Shown here in pieces: positions 51,935 through 61,631 of a stretch of DNA of 64,000 nucleotides. Each line of letters opens with the position of its first letter. Positions within the stretch are counted from its first letter, which is position 1. The notes beneath the pieces are model-generated. The model did not search any database. It saw only the letters and a list, made by a program, of their open reading frames with translations, and had not been told where the DNA came from. Location of the stretch: NCBI GenBank assembly GCA_029260015.1, contig JAJDEB010000002.1, positions 62,001 to 126,000 of the forward strand, written 5' to 3'. Origin of the DNA: Phycisphaerae bacterium (GTDB lineage: Bacteria > Planctomycetota > Phycisphaerae > UBA1845). The position numbers and the translations under genes are program-made.

Positions 51935-53286
51935 TGCGACACCACCTCGTCAGCCACATCTGCAAATGCCATCAAATCGCGCCCCTGCCTGCGCGCTTCC
52001 GCCGCAACCGCAGACGCCTGTGAGATCAAGACATGAAGCGATGCTTGATCTTCACCGCTGCTCGCAAGACCGCACCGAATGCCCAACTGCTCGTTTGGTT
52101 CGCCGATAGTTTTGAACATGTCTGCGATGTACCGCTGAATCTTCTGCGATATCAGGGTGGCAAGTTCGCAATCTACCCGCGCCAACATCACGATGAATCG
52201 TGACCCATCAAAAAACCCCGCATGATCGTCTTCGCGAGTGCGATCACGAATGATTTCGCTGGCTCGACGAATGGCGTCCTTAGCCCGCTCCCACTTGCCC
52301 TGATCCGTCAGCCGGCGCAAGCCCTCAACGTTGAAACTCGCGATAGATACCGGCTCACTCTTGGCATACAGCTCTGACATGTCGCTCCCAGCCACACTTA
52401 GAAACGCCTCTGACGTCAGCACGCCCGCCACAGAATCGATCGTGCTGGCCAAGCGACTACGACACGCTTCGGTCAGCGCCATCCAGCAAAGCGAAATCAC
52501 ACATTCCATCATTTGCAGGTGATGTCTCTCCGCCCGGACCGTATCATCGAGTTGCCCCACCTGTATCACACCGATCGGAGCGCCGTGCATTCTTATCCCA
52601 AAACACCAGGCGCATGATTCATCGCTCGTCCCTGTCAACTCGCGAACCGAATCGTTCTGGTCATCGCCGTAGAAATTACTCCCACTGGTTGCGACATGTC
52701 CGCGAATGCCTGAGCGAAGCGGTGGGAAGTCAAATTCCTTCGGGGCGGTTTCGTGAAGCGGCAAGAACGTACTGTCGTCCTTGGATAGCAATCGATACGC
52801 CTTGATTTGCGTCGCTCCGAAACATCGGTGTACCGCCACCCGAACAAACTCGCCAAAGTCGGGCCAGGGATCAGCCAATTCACGATGAGTCGATAGCCAT
52901 TGGTCAAATTCGCCCGCCACTTTGACAATCGAATCAACCGAACTCTCTGCGTTCTTGTCCGCTGAAATTGAAGCGACTAAATCACGTTTTGCATGCGACG
53001 CTGAACTGAGTCCCGACTGCCTGTTCAACGTGCTTATTGAATTCCGGCCATCCTTCGATGCGTTTCGAGGCACCGCAAACAAGATTAGCGCCAGCGCGCC
53101 AGCCGCCATCGCTACCCCGATGGCCGGTCCTTGCAAATCCATCGCGCCGGACAACATCGATAGAAGAACCCAGCAGGCGACTATCAACCCGCCCAGCCCC
53201 CGCGATGCCCCACGCCCCAGAAATCGCGCACCGAGCCCAACAACCATCGCAAGTGGTAACCAGGTAATAAGAAGCTGAATGCCCAT
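51931..53286 (-). CDS. Membrane GAF-like protein with degenerate GGDEF domain
   Basis: 451 aa. Two or three N-terminal helices (residues 3-75) are followed by a cytoplasmic GAF-like domain (about 135-270: FGEFVRVAVHRCFGATQIKA to MHGAPIGVIQVGQL) and a GGDEF-like domain (about 290-445: SIASFNVEGLRRLTDQGKWE, REDDHAGFFDGSRFIVMLAR). Where an active cyclase has G-G-D-E-F this protein has F-D-G-S-R-F, so it is unlikely to make c-di-GMP and may sense it or act as a scaffold. Neighbours are an HD-GYP gene upstream and STAS downstream. Confidence 0.8.
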   Translation of the reverse strand: MGIQLLITWLPLAMVVGLGARFLGRGASRGLGGLIVACWVLLSMLSGAMDLQGPAIGVAMAAGALALILFAVPRNASKDGRNSISTLNRQSGLSSASHAKRDLVASISADKNAESSVDSIVKVAGEFDQWLSTHRELADPWPDFGEFVRVAVHRCFGATQIKAYRLLSKDDSTFLPLHETAPKEFDFPPLRSGIRGHVATSGSNFYGDDQNDSVRELTGTSDESCAWCFGIRMHGAPIGVIQVGQLDDTVRAERHHLQMMECVISLCWMALTEACRSRLASTIDSVAGVLTSEAFLSVAGSDMSELYAKSEPVSIASFNVEGLRRLTDQGKWERAKDAIRRASEIIRDRTREDDHAGFFDGSRFIVMLARVDCELATLISQKIQRYIADMFKTIGEPNEQLGIRCGLASSGEDQASLHVLISQASAVAAEARRQGRDLMAFADVADEVVSQ

Positions 53287-53316
53287 ACGCTTGCTACCTC
53301 ATATTCCACGCCACAT

Positions 53317-54540
53317 CTAAATCGACCGGTTCGAGATTGATTCAATGGAGAGTCTTCCCACCGCAATCTCACGACGAATGATTTTCTCAAACAACGGAAC
53401 AATTTCAGGATCGCCAACCGTGCCGGCTTCCTCGCGCAGAATGGTCAAAGCCTTCTCGAATTCGAATGCCTTTCGATACGACCGCGTCGTGGTCAATGCA
53501 TCGAACACATCCGCCACCAAAATGATTCGCGCATCGAGCGGAATGTCCTCGCCAGCCAATCCATCCGGGTATCCGCGACCGTCAAATCGCTCGTGGTGGT
53601 GTCGCACACCGCCGAGCGCTTCAGCCATCTGTGGAATCGCTTTGACCACGTCATAGCTGCGAACCGGATGTTCTTTGATGTGTTCGAACTCTTCGTCCGT
53701 CAACTTGCCCGGTTTCTTAAGCACATCGTCGCGAATGCCAATCTTGCCAACGTCATGCAGCAACGCAGCCCATTCCAGCATCTGCAAACGACTGCCCGAC
53801 AATCCGAGCTCCTCGCCCAGTAATTTTGAATAGTGCCCCACTCGGTTGGAATGGCCTGACGTGTATTCATCTTTTTGGTCAACCGCGCTAACCAACGCCC
53901 TGACCGTATCGATCGACAAATCCCTGAGCCGATCAGCCAACTCATAGTTCCGCAATAGGTCGCCACAGACCGATACGAGCGCGTCGATTAGACTCATGTC
54001 GCTCGCGTCAAATCGGCGTCCATTACCGTCACTGACAAACACGATGGCGCAAACGAATTTTTCGCCCGCGAAAACCGGTGCGGCCATGATCTCGGCGACT
54101 TCGTCAACGACATCGTCAAAGACTTTGACGACTGCCCGCCGGCCGCCAGTGCAAGCGGTGATGGTGTCGGAAAATTCACCACCCCTCGGAGGCATCTTGG
54201 GGGTCCAAATCAGCGTGCCCCCTTTCACACGCTCAGCAGAGTAAAGCTTCATGTCCTGGTAAGTAATTTGAAGCGAGTCAACAAACAAACGAACAACGTC
54301 ATCTTGAGACTCGGCACCGGCCAGTCGGCTAATGACTTCAAAAACAATGCCCAACTGTTCGTAAGCGCGAATCAACTCATCCGCCATCCCGGCGTGTTCG
54401 CTGAATACGACATCAAGCTGGCTGCGCACCGTCTCGATCACCTGATCGACCATGGCACCCAACTCGGGCGGACCGGCGGCTGCGTAACTCCCCAAGCCGG
54501 CAAGCGCTTCGTTGATTTCAATGTGCTTCATCTGCTGCAT
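53317..54540 (-). CDS. HD-GYP domain protein (c-di-GMP phosphodiesterase type) with N-terminal GAF-like domain
   Basis: 407 aa. Residues 50-195 look like a GAF sensor (FEVISRLAGAESQDDVVRLF to CAIVFVSDGNGRRFDASDMS). The HD-GYP domain has GHSNRVGHYSKLL, WAALLHDVGKIGIRDDVLKK (HD), HPVRSYDVV, and HHHERFDGRGYPDGLAGEDI with the G-Y-P after the metal His. All expected metal ligands are present, so c-di-GMP hydrolysis is plausible. It precedes the degenerate GGDEF gene by 30 nt. Confidence 0.9.
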   Translation of the reverse strand: MQQMKHIEINEALAGLGSYAAAGPPELGAMVDQVIETVRSQLDVVFSEHAGMADELIRAYEQLGIVFEVISRLAGAESQDDVVRLFVDSLQITYQDMKLYSAERVKGGTLIWTPKMPPRGGEFSDTITACTGGRRAVVKVFDDVVDEVAEIMAAPVFAGEKFVCAIVFVSDGNGRRFDASDMSLIDALVSVCGDLLRNYELADRLRDLSIDTVRALVSAVDQKDEYTSGHSNRVGHYSKLLGEELGLSGSRLQMLEWAALLHDVGKIGIRDDVLKKPGKLTDEEFEHIKEHPVRSYDVVKAIPQMAEALGGVRHHHERFDGRGYPDGLAGEDIPLDARIILVADVFDALTTTRSYRKAFEFEKALTILREEAGTVGDPEIVPLFEKIIRREIAVGRLSIESISNRSI

Positions 54541-54588
54541 TTGTGATACCTATTCATCCCAAACAATGACGTTCGCGATCTTTCGCCC

Positions 54589-54975
54589 TTATGCGGTTTC
54601 TTGAGCAGGCCTCGTTTCTTCCAGTCGCTTCTCGATTTCGTTGCTTAAGCGCGACGGCGAAAACGGTTTCGGGTGCACCGTCACGTTGAGACGCAAGAAC
54701 TTCTCTCCTATTTGAGCCTGATCCGTTCGGGCACTCAGCATGACAACGGGAATATCCGACTTGACCTCACCACGAAGCCACTCCACCAATTCCATTCCAT
54801 CACAAATGGGCATGTTGATGTCGGTCACCAGAAACTCGACACCGCCAGCCGCAATCAGCTCTTTGGCCTTCTCGCCATTCGCCGCCTCTAGGACCTTGTG
54901 CCCGTTTCTTGCGAGCCACATCGACATCAGCCGCATCATGTGCGCGTCGTCTTCTGCAACTAATATGGTTGCCAT
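54589..54975 (-). CDS. Single-domain response regulator
   Basis: 128 aa from the ATG at 54973-54975 (AGGTGG five bases upstream). A REC domain alone: ILVAEDDAHMMRLM (acid pair), FLVTDINMPICDGMELVEWL with the phosphoacceptor Asp at about residue 52, VVMLSART (Ser/Thr switch) and VTVHPKPFSPSRL (Lys switch). No output domain, so it works through protein contact, probably with the HD-GYP or STAS proteins downstream. Its partner kinase is encoded 21 nt upstream. Confidence 0.92.
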   Translation of the reverse strand: MATILVAEDDAHMMRLMSMWLARNGHKVLEAANGEKAKELIAAGGVEFLVTDINMPICDGMELVEWLRGEVKSDIPVVMLSARTDQAQIGEKFLRLNVTVHPKPFSPSRLSNEIEKRLEETRPAQETA

Positions 54976-54996
54976 GAGTCCACCTGTTCCCAATCG

Positions 54997-56880
54997 CTAA
55001 TTCGCCATCGTCCCCTGCATGACACTGGTACTTTTGTCCAGCGCCAGCGTGAACGAAAATGTAGACCCTTCGCCCTTCTTGCTGACCAGAGTGATTTCGG
55101 CGCCGTGCTGACGAACAATTTCCTGCGCGGTCGTCAATCCGATACCCGTTCCAGTTTCCTGCAATACATCAGGGTCTTCCGACCGCTGAAACTTTTCAAA
55201 AATTCGACCATGATCACGCGGGTCAATCCCAATCCCCGAATCGCGCACCGACACCGTCAGTGCTTCGTTTTCAGACTTGCAACTGACAGCCACATGGCCA
55301 CCTTCCGGCGTATATTTCAGCGCGTTACCCAGAAGGTTGTTGATCACGACAGACAGCTTGTCCCGGTCACCACTGACTCGTTCGGCTTTTGGCGGAAGTG
55401 CCAACTGTAAGTCGATTTTCTTGGATTCGGCAATACCGCGCACGTCGCGCACGGACTCAGCCAACAAGTCGCAAAGGTCCACCCGATCCATCACGAGCTG
55501 CATCGTCCCGACTTCCAACTGCGAGATACTCAGGATGTCTTCGATCAGTCGCGAGAGTCTTCGCGTCTCTTTGGTGATGACGTTGTAGCACTCGGTAATG
55601 ACCTGCGGATCATCGAACATACCACTCGAAAGCGTCTCAGCGTACGCCCGAATGTTGGTCAGCGGCGTACGCAATTCGTGCGTAACCTGCGAGACGAACT
55701 CTTCGCGGGCTTTGTCTGCCCGAACCTGCTGGCTGACATCTTGAACCATCGCGATGACCCTGCGCGAATGCTGAGCCGTTTGCATTGAACTCACCCGCAG
55801 CGAATAAAAACTTCCGTCGGCCATTTCGAGTTGACAGTCAGTGGCCCGCTGCGAATCGCCCCGCTCACCGCAGGCCCGAATCTGTTCCGCGATCAAAACG
55901 GCATCGTTACTCAACTCGGCATCAACGCCCAGTTGCCAGGTCGCTTGGTCGTCAACAGACCAACCCATGGCCCGGCAAGACATGGCATTGGCGTAAAGAA
56001 CCGTCATCGACTCCGACACAAGCAGAACGCCCGTGGGCACCAATCGCATGGCCTCTGCCAGTTCACCCGTATTTGACCGATCCAGAGCATCTAACAATTC
56101 AGAAGACGCGAAACTTCTGGAAAGCTCCTCTTCCTGCTCCGCAACTTGATCAATGAATCGATTCCAACTCTCAGCCAGGACGTCGGGCGTCTGAACCAAT
56201 CGAAGCGATCCAAAACCAGCGGCACCTGAACCACCGACGTGTTCCAACTGTCGTGCGATCTGTTTGACACTGTGAAAGTGCTTGCGCAAGCTTCCATAAA
56301 GAAGTAGAAATGAACCGGTGCAAAGAAGCGCAACGATAAGCATTTGCATCGAAGCCGCCGAAGTCGCCATTGACCCATCGCCAAACCGCACTTCGACAAA
56401 GTGTTCGCCAACACCACCAGACACGGTGATCGGCGCTCGCGCCAAAAGAATCGCTCCGCCTTTCGCTGGATTCTTCGGGCGCAGCGTTTCAACCTCGTTC
56501 GGTTTGCCTTTGGGCCAATGCCCGTCATCGGGCGCTGGAAGCCCCACTTCTGTGGGCAGGGTCGAAGCGACGATTCTCTGCGCGCTGTCAACGACGCGCA
56601 CGCTCAAACATTCATGCGATTGCGCAAATTGATTCATCATCGCGACCGACTTGTGATCGACTTGGGCCTGGTTCAAAGAAAACTGTTGCGCAAGAAACGC
56701 CACAGACTGTCCATAGGATCGCTCCGTATTCAGCGATATCGTGTCAGAAGTCTGGCGCTGCGACAGAACAAGCAGCGCTGCCGGGGCTATAAAAAACACG
56801 CCCACCAACAGCAGACCGATTCTGCGCGGGATTTCCTCTGCATCCCAAAACATTCTAAATTGGCGCAATAATGCCTGCAT
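54997..56880 (-). CDS. Membrane sensor histidine kinase with PAS domain
   Basis: 627 aa from the ATG at 56878-56880 (GGGAG six bases upstream). Helices at about 20-40 and 180-200 frame a periplasmic sensor of about 135 residues. A linker region and a PAS domain (MRLVPTGVLLVSESMTVLYA to QHSRRVIAMVQDVS) precede the HisKA helix EFVSQVTHELRTPLTNIRAY (phosphorylated His) and the ATPase domain (VINNLLGNALKYTPEGGHV N-box, VRDSGIGIDPRDHGRIFEKF, GTGIGLTTAQEIV). It is the first gene of the pilus-signalling run. The stimulus is unknown. Confidence 0.92.
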   Translation of the reverse strand: MQALLRQFRMFWDAEEIPRRIGLLLVGVFFIAPAALLVLSQRQTSDTISLNTERSYGQSVAFLAQQFSLNQAQVDHKSVAMMNQFAQSHECLSVRVVDSAQRIVASTLPTEVGLPAPDDGHWPKGKPNEVETLRPKNPAKGGAILLARAPITVSGGVGEHFVEVRFGDGSMATSAASMQMLIVALLCTGSFLLLYGSLRKHFHSVKQIARQLEHVGGSGAAGFGSLRLVQTPDVLAESWNRFIDQVAEQEEELSRSFASSELLDALDRSNTGELAEAMRLVPTGVLLVSESMTVLYANAMSCRAMGWSVDDQATWQLGVDAELSNDAVLIAEQIRACGERGDSQRATDCQLEMADGSFYSLRVSSMQTAQHSRRVIAMVQDVSQQVRADKAREEFVSQVTHELRTPLTNIRAYAETLSSGMFDDPQVITECYNVITKETRRLSRLIEDILSISQLEVGTMQLVMDRVDLCDLLAESVRDVRGIAESKKIDLQLALPPKAERVSGDRDKLSVVINNLLGNALKYTPEGGHVAVSCKSENEALTVSVRDSGIGIDPRDHGRIFEKFQRSEDPDVLQETGTGIGLTTAQEIVRQHGAEITLVSKKGEGSTFSFTLALDKSTSVMQGTMAN

Positions 56881-57129
56881 TGCTGCTCCCAAAGTAATCG
56901 CGCTTTTCAGTTGGCAGACGGCCCCCGCCAACTTGAAACGCAAGACTCATTAGCTCGTATATCGTCCGGAAAAGGGGGAGGCATTGGCCCCAGGTTTGCG
57001 ACTTTCGTCCGACCCTGAATGCTCAAGCGAAACCACGATCACTCAAGGCGTTAACGTTTCTTGGCGCGTCAGGGCGTCGGGTCTTATCGGTCCATCCAAA
57101 TCGCGGATCGAATGGCAACGGAAAGCATG

Positions 57130-57157
57130 TTCGACTGGATACGACAAGACCGATAAT
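57130..57157 (+). promoter_or_regulatory. Possible promoter of the BtpA-like gene
   Basis: TTCGAC (57130-57135) and GATAAT (57152-57157) are 16 bp apart and 77 nt before the ATG at 57234. Moderate match only. The rest of the gap 56881-57129 between the divergent kinase and BtpA-like genes shows no gene. Confidence 0.35.
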
Positions 57158-57233
57158 ATGCACATTGAATTGCAAGTCGGCTTCAGGCCGAATTCGAAAC
57201 ACCGAGTAACTTTTGCAACCAGAGAATCCATCC

Positions 57234-58046
57234 ATGGACTTGGGCGCCAGACTTCAATTGAAAGACAAAGCGCTGATCGGAATGGTTCATGTACAGGCAC
57301 TTCCAGGCACGCCATGCTCGGCGATGAGCGTTGACGAACTCACCGATCATGCCGTTTCCGAAGCCAAATTCCTTTCCGGTGCCGGTTTCGATGCGATCAT
57401 TGTCGAGAATATGCATGATCGCCCATATATGCTTCGTGACGTCGGCCCGGAAATCACCGCTTCGATGACGCGCGTGGTCAACGAAATTCGCAAAGCGATC
57501 GACATCCCGATCGGCGTTCAAATCCTAGCAGGGGCCAACTTCTCAGCGCTCGCCGTGGCACAGGCTGCCGGCGCAGACTTCATCCGGGCAGAAGGTTTTG
57601 TTTTCGCCCATGTCGCAGATGAAGGCATTATGCATAAAGCGTCCGCGGCCGATTTGCTGCGGTATCGAAAACAGATTGGGGCTGAAGACGTTGCCATATT
57701 GGCGGACATAAAGAAGAAACATTCCAGCCACGCAATTACTGCCGACGTCGATATCAAAGAGACCGCATGTGCTGCTGCATTCTTCGGAGCAGATGGCGTC
57801 ATTGTCACCGGAGGGGCAACAGCCGACCCCGCGACACCGCGCGATGTCGCATTGGCCGCAAAATCAGGCCTGCCGGTACTGGTCGGGAGCGGGCTAACCC
57901 CTGCGAACCTCGCCGACTTCTGGGGCTGCGCAAACGGATTCATCGTGGGTTCAGCATTGAAAACCGGCGGTATTTGGTCGAATTCGCTCGATTCCGAGCG
58001 CATTAAGTCATTTGTCAAAAGTGCTTCAGACCACTCAAAATCCTGA
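57234..58046 (+). CDS. BtpA/SgcQ-family TIM-barrel protein
   Basis: 270 aa from the ATG at 57234 (MDLGARLQLKDKALIGM). Family motifs are IGMVHVQALPGTPC near the N-terminus, AIIVENMHDRPYM, RAEGFVFAHVADEG, ILADIKKKHSSHAI, GADGVIVTGGATADP and LVGSGLTPANL. BtpA was first described as stabilising photosystem I in cyanobacteria; in other bacteria the family is thought to be a sugar- or nucleoside-related TIM-barrel enzyme. Nothing nearby points to a substrate. Stands alone on the plus strand. Confidence 0.85.
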   Translation: MDLGARLQLKDKALIGMVHVQALPGTPCSAMSVDELTDHAVSEAKFLSGAGFDAIIVENMHDRPYMLRDVGPEITASMTRVVNEIRKAIDIPIGVQILAGANFSALAVAQAAGADFIRAEGFVFAHVADEGIMHKASAADLLRYRKQIGAEDVAILADIKKKHSSHAITADVDIKETACAAAFFGADGVIVTGGATADPATPRDVALAAKSGLPVLVGSGLTPANLADFWGCANGFIVGSALKTGGIWSNSLDSERIKSFVKSASDHSKS

Positions 58047-58351
58047 TTTTTGGGCAGAATGGCCGGTCACAGAACCATTGAATTAGCCACTCCCATCCCG
58101 AAATTCACAAACTGCGTCTGATATGAAACGTTCGGCACCCGCAACCACTCGTATCGCTTGGCAAGCACCGATAAAGTAATGGTTTATTTACAGGGCCGAA
58201 TTATTGACTTAACTGGCCATAATTCCCGGTTTTCAGTACGCTAAGCTGGTATCTTGAACCCCGTTCTAAAATGACCGGCTGGCGAATATCGTCAAGAAAT
58301 TCACAGGTGCCGATTCGGCGAAATTCTTACCTACTTTTCCACTCTATCTCC

Positions 58352-58393
58352 TTGACTCAGGATCGGCCGTCTTGGTAAACTCTGGCAAGACGG
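58352..58393 (+). promoter_or_regulatory. Candidate promoter and hairpin in the long leader of the PEP-CTERM gene
   Basis: The 667-nt gap 58047-58713 has no convincing gene. TTGACT (58352-58357) and TAAACT (58376-58381) are 18 bp apart and would give a leader of about 325 nt. Overlapping them is CCGTCTTG/CAAGACGG (58367-58374 with 58386-58393). The leader is A/G-rich with a GAGAGAGAGAA run near 58410 and ends in a strong AAGGAGG. Control of a surface protein by its leader is possible but unproven. Confidence 0.35.
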
Positions 58394-58713
58394 AGCTGAG
58401 AAAGACGTAAGAGAGAGAGAACTGATATCGAGAAAGGTCCAGGCGCGAATTGCGCGGGGGCTTTGTTCGATGTGGTTCTCTTTTTTTGTAGGCAGATAGG
58501 TAGGGGACAGGCAGGCTAAAACTGCTCGCTTAATCTTGAGCGATAGATGATCCTCTCCCGATGCTCGTTCTCGTATCCAGGAAGTTTTCAGATTGTGTCT
58601 CATCACGGTGGGAAAGCGTTTTTGCATCGTGTTCTCTTTGATTTAAATGCTTTAAAAAATTAACGATCTCTAGAGCTCTCTAAAATCAGGTAATTCTTTG
58701 AAGGAGGATGATT

Positions 58714-59637
58714 ATGAAGAAGTGTCTTGCATGTGGCATTGCGGCTATTCTCTCGGCCAATGTCGCGATGGCAGATTACAATGTGCCTGGCGGTCTGCTG
58801 CCGAACGCAACCGCAGTCGGAAACCCGAATGGCGGCACGTTCATTGAGTACGATCTCAATGGTGCGGCGATTCCTGCTGGTACATACACCGGCTTCTCGG
58901 TTTCGATCGATTATGATGGAACGCCCTACGGCGCATTGGGTGGTTGGTCAAACGAAGCGTGGATCCAGCTTGGCGACAACAACTTTGCGGGTACGGTTGT
59001 CAATCACACCGGTGGATTTATTGCTTCACCAGACGGCGCTGGTGACACCGTTGCTGCGACCCTGACCTATGACGGATTCTTCGGTACGGATTATTCAGGT
59101 GGCGATCCGCTCTGGTTCATTGGAATCCAGGCATACACCGGTTATGTTGCCGACTGGGCAAACATTTCGGTGACCCTGACCGAAGGTGCCCCGCCACCCT
59201 CACCGCTCTTGGCACTCTCAATCGGCACCCTTAACGGTCCGGTCGACAGCGCTTCGGGCGACACTTCCGGCTCGACCGACGATGTGGACGGCGGAAACGG
59301 CGTTCCTGGTGGTGGAAGCTGGAACGGTGGCGATGATGTCTACCAGCTCAACTGGGGTGGTGGCGACATCAACATCGACCTGCTCTTCACCAATGCAAAC
59401 GGCGACCTCGACTTGTTCCTGTATGCCGACGATTCCGGTGCTACGGAACTCGCATCCAGCGAAACCGTCGATGACAACGAAGGCATCGTAGGTACACTCG
59501 CAGCCGGTACTTACTTCATCGTCGTCGATGGATGGAGTGGTGCGACCAACAGCTATGACCTGAACGTCACACCCGAGCCGGCATCACTTTGCCTCTTGGC
59601 TATGGGTGCGGCAGTCGTGATTCGTCGTCGTCGCTAG
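58714..59637 (+). CDS. Secreted PEP-CTERM protein with prepeptidase C-terminal-like domain
   Basis: The start is the ATG at 58714 (MKKCLACGIAAILSANVAMA), seven bases after AAGGAGG; the ATG at 58708 is too close to that site. The signal is cut near residue 21. A beta-sandwich with many Gly/Asn/Asp (about 22-165) precedes a PPC-like domain (DDVYQLNWGGGDINIDLLFT to GTYFIVVDGWSG). The C-terminus TPEPASLCLLAMGAAVVIRR is the PEP-CTERM sorting signal, a motif followed by a helix and arginines, recognised by exosortase. 307 aa. The strong ribosome site and terminator suggest high expression. Confidence 0.88.
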   Translation: MKKCLACGIAAILSANVAMADYNVPGGLLPNATAVGNPNGGTFIEYDLNGAAIPAGTYTGFSVSIDYDGTPYGALGGWSNEAWIQLGDNNFAGTVVNHTGGFIASPDGAGDTVAATLTYDGFFGTDYSGGDPLWFIGIQAYTGYVADWANISVTLTEGAPPPSPLLALSIGTLNGPVDSASGDTSGSTDDVDGGNGVPGGGSWNGGDDVYQLNWGGGDINIDLLFTNANGDLDLFLYADDSGATELASSETVDDNEGIVGTLAAGTYFIVVDGWSGATNSYDLNVTPEPASLCLLAMGAAVVIRRRR

Positions 59638-59677
59638 ATTCGACAGATTTGAATCACAATTGAAGCTGTAACAATCG

Positions 59678-59723
59678 GCGGGCCGTCTCTGAATACAACC
59701 AGGGCGGCCCGCTTTTCGTTTTT
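59678..59723 (+). terminator. Intrinsic terminator of the PEP-CTERM gene
   Basis: GCGGGCCG (59678-59685) pairs with CGGCCCGC (59705-59712) around a 19-nt loop and is followed by TTTTCGTTTTT. It begins 41 nt after the stop codon. A clear rho-independent terminator. Confidence 0.85.
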
Positions 59724-59831
59724 GAAAGAAAGTACGAATCATAGCCATTGCGGTGGCAAGTATCTTGCAGCAGAATTCAATGTGTCCGGGCCTACCTATC
59801 CCCTCTTTGCGAGCGCGAGGAGCAAGAACAA

Positions 59832-61631
59832 ATGATACCAACAAGATTCGCTTGTCATTTCACGGTATTTGGAATCGCCAACCTGTTAGCTTTCGGTGGA
59901 TCATCTACGTTCGCCGCAAGTCCGAGCTTTTCAGACCAAACTGCTACCGCAGGGATATCGGCCGTTCATGCGATTCCACCGGGTGCGCCTTATCCGCCCA
60001 TGGTTGGCGGCGGAGCGGTGGGCGATTTTAACAATGACGGCTGGCAGGACTTGTTTATCCTCGCAGGGGGTATGGAAGCCGATCGACTTTATATCAACAA
60101 TCAAGACGGCACCTTCACCGATCAGGCAGCCGCTTGGGGAGTCGATGTGATTCACCAGGGCGCGGGTGCTTCAGCGGGTGACTATGACGGAAACGGGTTT
60201 CTGGATATCTACACGACCAGTTATTGTCCTGTTGGAATGCCACCGGGTCCGGGATACCATCGCCTCTATAAGAACAATGGCAACGGAACATTTACCGAAG
60301 TGGCCGTCCAAGCCGGAGTGAATCTTGCCGCCCCAATTGCTGACGGATTCGGATCTGCGTTCGGCGATTACGATCTGGATGGCGATCTTGATCTGGCTAT
60401 GTCAGGCTGGTCGAATAACGTCGGAGGAAACAGACTCTTTCGAAATAACGGTGATGGCACGTTTACAAATGCAACATCATCCCTGAACTACGACGTGACG
60501 CTGATGCAAGGTTTTTCGCCGCGGTTCACGGACATGGACCGCGATCGATTCCCCGAACTTCTCTTTGTTTCTGACCACGTCACCAGCCGTTATTTCGTCA
60601 ATCAGCGCAACGGAGAATTCGTTGACCGTACCGAAAGTTCAGGAACCGGAATTGATCTCTCTGGGATGGGGACGACAACTGGAGATTTCAACGGTGATGG
60701 CCGCATCGACTGGTTTGTAACCGCCGTATTCTACGGAAGCAATACAACCACGCGTGGGAACATGTTGTACATGCAAATTCCACCTACAGAAGTCGATCGA
60801 CGCCCTCATCGGTATGTCGAGTTGAGCGAGCAATCGAATACCTCGGATGGGGCTTGGGGATGGGGAACCGTAGCGGTAGACTTTAATCATGACGGTTTTC
60901 TCGACATTGGCGAGACCAACGGCTGGAGTCCTGCACCTTGGACCAACCAAATGAATCGCCTTTACATGAACAACGGCGACGAAACGTTCACCGATATGGC
61001 CGCTGCGTCGGGATTCACATTCACTGGACAAGGTCGGGGGTTGGCCAATTTCGATTACGATAACGACGGCGATCAGGACGTTGTCGTCTTCCCGAATCAG
61101 GAAGCCATTCGACTTTACCGCAACGACCTTTCCGGCAGCGATTCCAACTGGCTTCGCCTCTTCTTCGACACCACTGCCGACCTGGATCTTGCGCCGAACG
61201 GATTGGGCACGCGGGTTGTGGTCACTGCTGACAATGTTCAACAGGTTCGATATCTGGATGGAGGCAGCAATTTTCTGGCAACAAGCGAATTCTCGGCACA
61301 CTTTGGAATGGGATCATCATTGACGGCCGACATTCGAGTGGAATGGTCCGACGGAACCATCACCGGCCTGCAAGGCGTCGCGACCAATCAGACACTGACC
61401 ATTGCAAGTGGCACGAGCGGTCCGTCCAGCATCCCGTCGCGCGGTATCAAAGGCGATCTTAACGGCGATGGCCTCGTGTCCGGCAGCGATGTTCAGCCAT
61501 TGGTCGGATGCATCACGGGTCCCGAGGACCACATTTACTCAGGTTGTCGCCCCGCCGATTGGGATGACGACGAAGATGTCGATCTCGAAGATTTTGCCAG
61601 CATGCAGCAGGCGATCGGTGGAAGTCCGTAA
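59832..61631 (+). CDS. Secreted FG-GAP/UnbV repeat protein with dockerin-like end
   Basis: 599 aa from the ATG at 59832, with GAGGAG upstream. Signal peptide FGIANLLAFGGSSTFA. At least six FG-GAP/VCBS blades with Ca-binding loops follow (GDFNNDGWQDLFI, GDYDGNGFLDIY, GDYDLDGDLDLAM, GDFNGDGRIDWFV, DFNHDGFLDIGE, DYDNDGDQDVVV), forming an integrin-like propeller. An ASPIC/UnbV domain is at about 450-545 (WLRLFFDTTADLDLAPNGLG, VEWSDGTITGL). The C-terminal cassette has GDLNGDGLVSGSDVQPLVGC and DWDDDEDVDLEDFASMQQAI. Probably a surface adhesion or recognition protein. Confidence 0.88.
   Translation: MIPTRFACHFTVFGIANLLAFGGSSTFAASPSFSDQTATAGISAVHAIPPGAPYPPMVGGGAVGDFNNDGWQDLFILAGGMEADRLYINNQDGTFTDQAAAWGVDVIHQGAGASAGDYDGNGFLDIYTTSYCPVGMPPGPGYHRLYKNNGNGTFTEVAVQAGVNLAAPIADGFGSAFGDYDLDGDLDLAMSGWSNNVGGNRLFRNNGDGTFTNATSSLNYDVTLMQGFSPRFTDMDRDRFPELLFVSDHVTSRYFVNQRNGEFVDRTESSGTGIDLSGMGTTTGDFNGDGRIDWFVTAVFYGSNTTTRGNMLYMQIPPTEVDRRPHRYVELSEQSNTSDGAWGWGTVAVDFNHDGFLDIGETNGWSPAPWTNQMNRLYMNNGDETFTDMAAASGFTFTGQGRGLANFDYDNDGDQDVVVFPNQEAIRLYRNDLSGSDSNWLRLFFDTTADLDLAPNGLGTRVVVTADNVQQVRYLDGGSNFLATSEFSAHFGMGSSLTADIRVEWSDGTITGLQGVATNQTLTIASGTSGPSSIPSRGIKGDLNGDGLVSGSDVQPLVGCITGPEDHIYSGCRPADWDDDEDVDLEDFASMQQAIGGSP

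Noticed and set aside
58331..58627. A 98-codon minus-strand frame in the gap before the PEP-CTERM gene
   Set aside because: No ribosome site or family resemblance, and it covers the probable promoter and leader of the plus-strand gene.
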